Assembly: GCA_001584585.1 (NCBI GenBank)
Contig: LSYV01000011.1
Coordinates: 1,006,834 to 1,070,833, forward strand
DNA from: Gonium pectorale
Lineage: Eukaryota > Chlorophyta > Chlorophyceae > Chlamydomonadales > Volvocaceae
DNA: 64,000 bases
Direction of reading: 5' to 3'
Shown here piece after piece: positions 54,370-64,000 of this stretch. The notes beneath the pieces are model-generated. The model did not search any database, had not been told where the DNA came from, and was given only the letters and a program-made list of their open reading frames with translations. Each line of letters begins with the position of its first letter. Position 1 is the stretch's first letter. Position numbers and translations under genes: made by a program.

Positions 54370-57300
54370 ATGTCCGATGAAGCCAAAGCGCAGCCACAGC
54401 AGCTGAAGCTAGGACTGTACCTTGGCGCACAGGTAAGGGGCTTGATCGCGGGTGACCGAATGGGCGCGCAACTCTGCGGGACACGCGTGGCGAGCGTGGC
54501 AACACCCGTCGTGGGCCCCGTGTACCAGAATCCCACCAACAACCGGCCGAGTCTCGCCCCAAAGCCACCCAATGCGGGTGGCTCTGGAGTTGGCGCCGCT
54601 GCGACTGCCACTCTCCGCGTCCGGCCGGGCCTGCCGCTCGGTCGCGCTGGAGCAGCAGGCAAGGACATGACGGTATTGGTCTTGGGGGAGTGTGGAATCG
54701 GTGGGGTAGTAGAGACGATGGGGGGAGGACGCTTTGCAAGACATGGCACCAAAGAGCAGTGAGGGTGAAAGAGTGTGCGGCGGTCTTTCACGGTGGTGGA
54801 TAGGGTTTGGCAGGGGTTCAAACATTAAAGCGCAGGAGTCTTCGCTTTCTAGCGAACGACACGGAAGTGGCTCAGGGTGCACATTGTATAGATATGAACT
54901 GGCGGGTTCGATTGGGGGCAAAGGGTGCAAAACGGCTTTGCTTGCTGTCCGGCGTCTCGTGCAAGCTGCTGGCCATGCCAAGCATGGCTCGTGCGTGCTT
55001 GTCGGGCACAAACCGCGGCCGATACAAGTGACCGCGCGCAGATGGTTGTGGCAAGCCGGCGACAAAGCCCGTGCACGGCGCTTCGACGCTGATCACAAGG
55101 CGGTCCCAGCCTGGTAGCCCTTCATCAACGGGCCGGAGCGCCGCACCCGTCACTTCCGCTGGCGCCGACGCGGCAGATAACAGCAGATATGGCTTCTCGA
55201 GTGCGCCCAGGTGCGGGCAGTGCTCCCAAAAGTCAGGCACGGATAATTTCGGGGAGCTCTAGTGACTTGCTTTGCGCAGAGGTGCTTGGGTTGGGGGCGA
55301 TCCTTATCTTCGACATCGGCGTTGCCCTTCATGTATGCGGCATGGCAACGGGGCAGACCTTGCCAACCACATGGGAGTCGCAAAGCTGGTTAATACCTTG
55401 GACCTCGTCCAACCCCGAGGTCGACCCGAGGGTACCAACTTCAAACCCACCGACGGGTCTCGCCGAATGGCACCGCCTCCCGCAGGAGCGTCAAGCATCG
55501 CATCCCCTCCTTTAGCGGCCCAGCATCTGCCCAGGCAGCAGCGGCAGCGGCGGTGGCGGCAGCTACCGCTGTTGTCACAGTAACTGCGGTAACAGCACCG
55601 GCAGATGATATTCATGCTGACGATGAGGAGCCGGCTGATGTGCTCGCCGCGGTCGGCACGGCGCAGCAGGTGGCGGCTGACATGTTGCAGCTGCCGCTGG
55701 CAGCAGCGCAGGTGCAGGGCCAGCCTCAGGGCGAGGGTGCGTCTGCGGCAGCACCTGCGGCGGCAGCGCTGTCGGTTGCGGTGCCCCGGCTGCCGAGTGC
55801 AGGGACCCCCAGAAACCGCGTGGTCGTAGAGGAGGACGCCGAAACGCGGACCAACGTCAAGAAGTGGTTCCGAGTTATGCAGGTAGCGTAGCGGAGGCGC
55901 GCCTGCTGACCGCCGGCTGAGTTGAGGTTCAGTCAAGTCACCCGGGGCCGTTCTTAGGTGGCTTGGACCGCCTGGGAGGGGTGGTGGCCTGCAGATATGG
56001 ACGGATGCTCTGGACCGCCTTCAAGGGGCAGTGGCATCAGAACCGCTCTCCCCACGTGACCTGCCGCCATACATGGCAACCCGCCCGTACCGCAGTCCCA
56101 TCGAAGCCTCGCAATAACGCCGCTATGCCGCTCACTGGTCTCCCCTATCTGTGGGTCCCGCAGGACTTCAAGGCCTCCGGGCCCGACTCGCTGCACTTCG
56201 TGTACCTCCGCCATGCGCGGCCGGACCTGGTAGCCCGCAGCCCCTACAACCTGTTGGTGGTGGATCACGCGGAAATCATGGCCAACCCGACAGCCCGCAG
56301 CAACTACTACACCATGTCCTCGCAGGTGCGAGAGCGGGCGGCGCATAGCGGTAGCCGCCCGCAGCAGCGCAACAACGCGAAACTCAGGTTGCAACATGGT
56401 ATGCGCTGCGGCGCACTGTGCACTGGGCCGCAGATTGCCGTGATTGTGCATGCGCCGAAGTCAAGATCCCCACCATGATGGACTGACTGTTCCCGCTGCC
56501 CTCGGCCGCCGCTGATCCCGCACGCCACCGGCGCGCTCCGCAGGGCGTCACGCATTACGTGGACGGAGCGGGCGACTTCGTAACCCTTGACCAGTTTGAG
56601 CGGGAGTACTACCTGTACCGGCACTTGCTCCGGTTCCGCATGTTTGCGCAGTACCAGCTGTGGAAAGCATTCAGGGTAAGTGCACCACCCTCGCAGAGGC
56701 TGCGGCGCCACAAAATGCGGTGCGGTGCGCGCCAGCTGCGCCGCGTGGTGTCCTGGCTGGTGGTCCGAGTCCAGGCAAAGCGAGCCACGAGTGCCGCCCG
56801 CCACTCCAACGCTGAAACGAATGCTTTCCGCTTGTGCAGACGTGGCGGCGCTTTGTCAGCAGACGTAAGGCTCACAGTGCGCAAAAGGTGCTGGAGAAGA
56901 GCCTGTTCTTCCTAAAGCCGGTCTTCTGTACTGCGCTGCTGCGTATGCGAACGGTAAGTGTCCGACTATGGAAGCAGGCGATTTACACCTGCTGCTGTGC
57001 GGTGGCCTTCATATCATGGGACTGTGCTCCCCTAGTCTGCGTACCTTATTTCCTCGGCCTTTCGTTAAACATCCCCTCCCAACACTCTCATGTTGCCCTC
57101 GCAGGCATGCCAGCGGCTTCAGCAGCTGCGGTTACACGCCGTACAGCGGGGCCAGATGTACACGCTGCCGCAGTTGAAGGAGCTGCATGCGGTGCGGCAG
57201 CAGGAGACGCACGACGCGCTGGAACACTTCGAGCAGGACATAGTGATGCAGGCGCAGGTGGGGCATGCGCTCCTGCCAACGGGCTCTTTGCGCTCGCCCT

Positions 57301-60300
57301 AGAGAGCGGGAGGGCCCCGCTTGCAATTGCGGGGCGTGCCTATGGCTACGTGCGCGATGCATGTCCTTTTTGGGTGAGAGCCGGCCGCGGCGGCAACGGC
57401 ATTGATAGCCGTAGTCCAAGCCATGGGCCGCATCCCGGTCTGCGCAGGAGGCGTGCGTTGCCGCCATGCAGCTGATGGAAGACGAGCTGCTGCGCGCCAA
57501 GACCGGCGGCGCCGCGGGTGCGGAATTGCTGCTGCCCCAGGCAGAGGCCTTCGGGATTCCGCCCGGCTCCATGACCGCGCCGGCGGACGCGGACGGCGCC
57601 GCCAGCACCGTGACCGCCGCCACCACTCTGGTCGGCCGCCTGGGCAGCGCAGGGGGCGGTTACGCGCGCTCAGTGCTGTCCTACTGGCACCCGGACCTGG
57701 TGGGCGGGGAGTTCAGCTACGCCCTGAACGCCGCTCGACGGTCCTACAAGCGCCGGATCCACTCCTTCGTGCGCCTGATGGACTACATGGTCTGCGGCGC
57801 TTTGCACGCCCTGATCCTTGAGTCTACCACAGACTTTCTCAACGCCCTCAGCCTGCCCCCTCCGCCGCTGCCGACCCCTCCACCCTCGGCTCCCTCGCCG
57901 GAGCCCGCGCCCGTGCTCGGTGCTGAGCAGGGTGGCAGCGGCAAGGGTCCCGGAGCACCCCGCGGCCTTGCCCGGCAGTTGTCCCGGGACGAGAGCTTGG
58001 GCGAGACGCTCGCCGTGACCGCAGTGGAGCTTCTGCTGCCAGACGAGCCAGCTGCTCCCACGGCGTGGGGCATCGACGGGGGCCAGTTCCTGCAGTTAAG
58101 CGTCAAGCTCAGGACGGTTGACGAGGAGGGCGATGGGGGCCCGGACAGCGCGCGCGCCATGGGGTCGACTAGCTCCTGGGCCGGTCCTTTCCGGGTTCCC
58201 GGCGCGCCAAGGCCGTCGGGGCTGGAGCTGGACATCCTGCGGGCCACCGGCAACGGATCGGACTCGGGCTTTGCGGGGCCCGAGAACCGGGAGCTGGTGC
58301 TGGTGCCGCAGCCAGAGGAGTTCAAGACCACCTTTGAGCGCATCCAGTCCACCTGGACCAGCCAGATCCAGTCCGTGGCGCGTCTGCTCACGCACCCCAC
58401 GCTACAGGTCTGCCCCGTGCGTTAGTGCGCGTCCTTGCAAGGCCGAGGACAGCGTCCTCGCCACAATCTGGCGTTGCTACTGATAGTCGCATTCACCCGC
58501 AGCCATTTCGTCGACGGTCTGCCGCTTTTGCATACCGTAGTTGGCACATGGCTTGCGGGTTGTGGACGTTCCTCCTTGTTCATACGTGTGCTGCCGCCTT
58601 GTCAAGCGCTGTCGCGCGCCGCATCGTCCTGCCGCAATACAGGAGTACATGGAGCAGCCCGTGGACTGCAGCAGCTCGGTGGACCTGGAGGGCTTCACGG
58701 AGATTCTGCTGGGGTCCTCTTACAGCAACGCGGCCGCGGCAGTGGCCGGACGGCTGCAGGATATCATGCGGGACGCGGAGGAGCTCAAGCTCACCTTCCT
58801 GGATATCAAGTGGGTCATGCACCGGAAGCGACCCGGCCACAGCGCTCCGGTCGCAGCGCGTACACTTGCAGCCTTGACCACTCTCCCCGCTCTCCCTACT
58901 GGGGCTTGGGCGTTCAGCCTTGGCCGTACACTGCGGAGTACCCCGCACTGAAGGGTCGTGAGTTGTTGAATCATAAAAGGCAACGGTGTGACCGTCGTCG
59001 GAACCAGCTCGCAACTCCCACGCATGCACTCTTGCTGCACCGCCCGTGATGGGGATCGCCACCTACCGCTGCCCCTGGCCCCGCCGCTCGTGCGTTTGAT
59101 CCCGTCAGGAATGCGGTACTGGCTCTCCGGCCCGTGGACGAGCTGGCGCTGCGGCAGTCGTGGGACTCGGGCCAACGCGACCTGGTGACCTACCGCGCAA
59201 ACATGGCTACGCTCCGCGGCCAGCTGGCGGCCGTGCTGGCCATCCCGTCCTTCAAGTGCGTGCCGGATCGCTCTGGGCAATGCTCCCCGCCGCACTCTGC
59301 CGTAACCTGCTCTCTGCATTGGCCACCCGTCCTGTTTTCCACACGCTGCTACCTTTCACCTTCCGTAGCTTTTGCGTGCCTTGCTATGCGTGCTCCTCTG
59401 CTTGCGGATTGTACCTGGTACATGCGGTTAGGCTAGCATCGGGCTCTCGGGTGGGCACCCTGCTTCCGTGGCAAGCGGGGCCATCTATTGCCTTCTTCGC
59501 TCTCCCCTGCAGGCAAGTCGGCGTCCTGCGGGTGGAGCTGTCGGATCTCGTGGCGTCGCTGCGGCCGCCGCCCGAGATGGCCCTGTCGCGCCTGTCTGCC
59601 CTGCTGCCGCGCCTGGCTTCCGCCACCCACAACCTGTTTATCGGCAAGGTGCACGCCGCCACGCGCCGCCTCCTGCAGGTGAGTCTCGGGGGGCGCGCAT
59701 CGTCGTAGAGGATCTGCTGGCACTGTACGGATATCGTACGAATGTTCTTGGGTCCGGGAAGGGGTTGTGCAGGTCACCGCGCGCCTGCGGCTGTGCCTGG
59801 GCCACCTGTAAACTGACGCGCTTTCCGCCAAACCTTCTGACCGCCTTGACCGCCGACAGCCGCCTACCTCCGCCGACGAGCTCTCCGAGTACCTGGGCTT
59901 CCTGGCCGAGTGCGAGACCAACAAGAATGCACTGGACCGGGAGTACGATGTGGTGTGTGCCGGGGCCAAGGGCCGGGCGCGTGTGTCGCTCTGTGTTGGA
60001 CGCTGACGCGGAGCCGTGCCTGCATTGCCGCTGTTTGGCGAGGAGAGGCTTGCAATCGTGCGGGGAGGGGCACCCCGGTGCGTTTGTCGTTGCTCATTCC
60101 GACGGCGTGCGACTCGCAGGTGGTCGCCCACTACGACCTGATCAAGGACTTCGGCATCAAGATACCAGACCTGCAGGTGACTGGCTGGGCCGTTGACACG
60201 GCATAAGAAGTGCTTGGTGGGACGGGTGCCCTCGCTTGCGGAGCTGACGGTTGCGTGGCTGGGCTGCACACGCTTCAAGCATGATGGGTAATACTCATCG

Positions 60301-63300
60301 GTCTTCACTTGTTATTTTGGTATATGGGCTTCACTGCACAAATACTCTTCCCGCCCGACGCTTTCGTCGCCCAGGCTGCCGCGTTCGCGACGCTTGAGAA
60401 GGACTACGCCGCCCTGCGCGACGCAATGTGGGCCGCGGACAGCTCTCGGTGAGCCCATGCCATGCTGCCCATGCATCCTGTCGCCATTGCCATATGCAAT
60501 CGGCTGATCCAGACAGACCCTGGTACGTGGTCTCGTTAAGCTGCCGTACGGGTATGCACAGGGACCGGCTAGTGGACACGTACGGCGTGGAGCTCAACCG
60601 CCAGGTGGAGCAGATCCTCAAACAGGTACGGACAACAATTGAAACGACCTGCTCTAAGCATGGCCCACCAATGCCTACCCAGGCCCAGGAAATGGTGTGT
60701 GGGTTGCATGCACGGTGGTGGTGCTCACTCTCATCTAGCCACAGAGTCGTGGCCAGCCCGTACGCGTGTGTCATCCTCCTTCGCCCTGCCCCTGCACAGA
60801 TTGGCGCGATCGCAATCCAGGCGCAGCACGACATGATCTTGGACGAGCGCTCGGAGCCCGATGCGGTCCTGGCCTACATTGAGAAACTGCTCGAGCGCAT
60901 CAGGAGCCTGCAGGTGGAATGCGAGCGCTTAGCGACGGAGCAGTGTAGACACTGCACAACGGCGACGGGGGCAGGGGGTGCTTTCAAGGCACGCTCCAGG
61001 TTTTGACCGTGTCATGCCTGGGGTGGCATTGCCGTAAGAGTTGTTCCTGGTGCGTCGATGGAAGCTTAACAACACTGCATGTTCGCTTGCTTCCTCTCCG
61101 CAGGCTCTCGCAGAGCGCATCCAGCAGCACCAGCGCACCTTCAAGCTGGATGAGACCCGGTGAGCACCGCCTGTGAATGGTAGCTGTGAATTTCACCACC
61201 GCATGACCAGCCAATAGCCATCTTGACAATCGTCTACCGCCGGTAAGCAAAAACGAATAACATGTATCATGCATTCCGGGCCCTCTTGCCCTTGCCTCCC
61301 TCCCCAGCTTCGCTGAGCTGGAGGACTGCTTGGAGGACGTTGAGCTGCGGCACAAGCTGTGGACCAGCGTGCGAGACTGGGCGGAGCTGACGGCCAGCTG
61401 GCTGGAGAGCCCCTTCGAGGGGCTGCAGTCGGCGCAGATGGAGGAGGAGCTGGCCAACTACAGCCGGGCGGTGTTCCGCATGGAGCGCGGGCTCGTGCCC
61501 AACAAGGTGCGCCCTGGCGGGGCCCAGTTCCAGTTGTTTTGTTTGGTGCTCACTGGGCTTGGAGCTCGTCGGACAAGGTCACCAGTATAATGTCCTGCCC
61601 CTGGGTGTGTGCTGGCCGCAGATTGTGCCCCGGCTGCGTGCCGAGATCAACAGCTGGCGTGAGCTGGTCCCCCTGGTGTCTGCGCTACGCAACCCGCACC
61701 TCAAGGAGCGGCACTGGGTCAAGGTGTGTGTGGTGGGGGGGGGGCGGCGGCGCATGCTCGCCGGTTTGGTTTTCTGCCGTCCTTGGCGTCCATGATGCAC
61801 CGGCCCTGCCTGCCGCCATACCGCCTGCCTTACAGCTTGGTGCGGCACTCACGAGCCCTGCTCCTCGGCCCACCAGGTCAATGGGGCGATGGGCTTCGTG
61901 ATTGAGCGGAACGAGGACCTGACGCTGCAAGCGCTATTGGACATGCAGGTGAGGTCGCGCGCCAGCTGCCCTCAACTCTTGGTGATAGATGCCCTCTGCC
62001 GCAGTACCGCACATGCGTCATGCGCCGTATGGCCCCTGCCCCTCTCACAGCGCCCACCGGAACCTGGTGCTGTGTCCTGTTGCCTCCCCCGGGCCAAAAC
62101 TCCCGCGACCGAGTCCGTCCGGGCCCCATGTCCCGCGCTCCTGCACTGCCCAGCTGATGGCCGCCCGCGAGGCCGTGTCTCTCATCTCCACGGAGGCCAC
62201 CCAGGAGGCGGTGCTGGAGGCGCTGCTGGACAAGGTGCGAACGCTGCTCTGAATGCGAGGAAACGCACAGACGTTAAGGGCATGCGGGCCGCTGGCGCCA
62301 CCGCAATAGCATGACTCTGGGGATGGGTTAGATTACAAGGAGGATATGGGTGTAGTGGTAAGCGCTAGCTACGGCTGTCTTCAGCCGTGTTCCGACGTGT
62401 GCTGTCGCGGGTTGTGCCTCGAGCGAGGACCACGCTACACCGGCGCTGCGAAACGAGCACGGACAAATGGTGCGCCTCTGCGCCCCCAGGTGTCTGATAA
62501 GTGGCGCCACGTGGAGCTGTCTCTCAAACCGTACAAGGCGCTCAAGGACACGTATGTGCTGGGGGGAGTGGACGAGGTGCTGAGCGTGCTGGAGGACAGC
62601 TCCGCCATCATGGCCACCATCAGCGCCAGTAGATACGTGGGGGGCATCAGGTGAGGGCCCTGGTCATAGGGTGCCATACTTGCAGCCCAAGGGGGCTGGG
62701 GGCAGAGGAACGGGCCATGCAATCGAATAACCAGGGTAAAGAATGGACAGAAAACGGGCATCGGGCCGGAGTTGTCGTGCCTTTCCCTGCCTTAGTCTAG
62801 AGGCGGCATCCACGCCCGTGCTCCGCTGCGCCCTTGCTTCAGGACGGAGTGGGAACGGCTGGACAAGCAGCTGCGCCTGTTTGGCGACACAATGGACGAG
62901 TGGCTGGACTGCCAGCGACAGGTGCGGCACGGGTTGGGGTGAGAGCGGCCGTGACGTTTGTGCCAGGCCGCGCCTGTCCTGGCATCGTATCAGTGCTCCG
63001 CGACCTTCTGTGAGCAGAGCTTTCCAGTGGAAGGCTCCCAATCTGGCACGCGCCGACCTCAATGCTGACCAGCGCAGCTCGCCTGCTCGCCGATGCCCTC
63101 CTTATTGCCCAGTGGCTCGCACTGGAGCCCATTCTGACCACCAGCGACATCCAGCGCCAGCTGCCGTCCGAGGCGCGCGCCTTCGCGGCGGTGGATCGGC
63201 AGCTTAAGGAAATCAACCGGCGCGCGAAGGACCGCCCCAACGCGCTGCAGGTGGGAGCGCGCGCCGGGCTTTGCTCCTTTTGGGTCAGCGTTATCAAACA

Positions 63301-64000
63301 CCTTCTCTGGAGGTCGCCTACGCTGGTACATTTTTCCATGCCGTCGCAACTTATGTACGCTAAACTTGCTGCTGTATGCTAAACGTGCCGAACGGTGTAC
63401 TTGACCGCAGGCCGGGACTCAGCCCGGGCTACTTGACCAGCTCAAGCGGTGCAATGAGTCGTTGGAGGGCGTGGCCAAGAATCTCGAGGTGGGTCCCTTC
63501 CAGCTGTCCCAATTAGCATCAACGCGATTCGTGTCCAGGGTTTGGTCCCCGATGTCCCGTGCTGGTTAGGGCTCCCCTTGCACGGCTGCTGCGTACCGCG
63601 ACGTCATACTCGCCCTTGTGTCCCCCTGCCGCAGGCGTACCTGGAGGCGAAGCGCATGGCGTTCCCGCGCTTCTACTTCCTCTCCAACGACGAGCTGCTG
63701 CAGATCCTGTCGCAGTCGCGCAACCCGCAGGCCGTCCAGCCGCATCTGCACAAGGTGCGCGACCAGACGCACTCGGGCATCGCTCGCTGCACACGTCGGC
63801 GCCGAGAATTGAGGTGCCCAACTTGGTCCCCGCAATAGGTCTCGGTCGCCAATCTTCCCATGATACGCATGAGGTCGTTCCTGTAGCTTGGCGCAACATT
63901 GCCACTGGCCAACCTTATACCCTCCCCCTTTACCACTGCCGCCCCGCCCGTCCTTTTCAGTGCTTCGACGGCATCCGCTCGCTTGACTTCGGCGAGGACG
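54370..64000 (+). CDS. DHC: Axonemal inner-arm dynein heavy chain, N-terminal part (runs off window)
   Basis: A long series of in-frame GT-AG exons begins at 55486 and reaches the right edge: 55486-55882, 56164-56325, 56544-56675, 56840-56953, 57105-57257, 57448-58407, 58643-58809, 59109-59255, 59513-59678, 59860-59952, 60120-60176, 60375-60448, 60562-60625, 60800-60913, 61104-61159, 61308-61506, 61622-61723, 61877-61948, 62154-62234, 62490-62650, 62843-62921, 63113-63250, 63411-63488, 63635-63754, 63961 on. The early part ([53 protein letters not shown]) is the tail of single-headed inner-arm heavy chains. The linker starts with [18 protein letters not shown] and continues [18 protein letters not shown] and [20 protein letters not shown]. 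The AAA motor lies beyond the window. A likely first exon is 54370-54432 ([20 protein letters not shown]), but the exon linking it to 55486 is unresolved, with 55189 as another possible start. The role is flagellar bending. Confidence 0.9.

Overview
The window is a stretch of GC-rich nuclear DNA from a eukaryotic green alga, most likely a flagellate chlorophyte of the Chlamydomonas/Volvox group. Four things point there. Genes are broken into many short exons by small introns, nearly all GT-AG. Nuclear genes encode plastid proteins with transit peptides (ribosomal protein S15, a DUF1997 protein, CruP). An axonemal dynein heavy chain implies a motile flagellum. Several genes have the TGTAA poly(A) element of chlorophyte genes downstream. 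There is no operon structure. I see no tRNA, rRNA, CRISPR array or intact mobile element. One run of 20 Ns (26741-26760) marks an assembly gap.

Layout, left to right. (1) 68-5725, minus: a proline-, glutamine- and alanine-rich coiled-coil protein that runs off the left edge. (2) 6160-8367, minus: a plastid-targeted DUF1997 protein. (3) 9055-12221, minus: the ribosome-biogenesis RNA-binding protein ESF2/ABT1. It is head to head with (4) 12541-17089, plus: an AAAP-family amino-acid transporter. (5) 17613-28073, plus: a giant NCoR/POWERDRESS-type corepressor with three SANT domains, containing the gap. (6) 29163-30294, plus: plastid ribosomal protein S15. (7) 31188-36830, plus: the lycopene-cyclase-like flavoprotein CruP. 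(8) 39109-42479, minus: the iron-sulfur subunit of succinate dehydrogenase, with a 26-bp minisatellite in an intron. (9) 44565-48038, minus: a Gln/Ser/Gly-rich protein I cannot assign. (10) 51295-53230, plus: a secretory-pathway, LARGE-like (GT49-like) glycosyltransferase. (11) 54370 to beyond 64000, plus: the tail and start of the linker of an axonemal inner-arm dynein heavy chain.

Exon models were made by hand. A boundary was accepted only where reading frame, splice consensus and family alignment agreed. Complete models sum to a multiple of three: DUF1997 265 aa, ESF2 407 aa, transporter 552 aa, corepressor about 2958 aa, S15 140 aa, CruP 601 aa, SDH2 308 aa, unknown protein 666 aa, glycosyltransferase 471 aa. 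Four introns appear to use GC-AG rather than GT-AG sites. The genes do not form one pathway. They are housekeeping (ribosome, respiration, plastid), chromatin and flagellar genes placed side by side. The candidates for undescribed biology are the two unassigned proteins, the low-GC interval at 43.3-44.5 kb and some repeat and hairpin structures.
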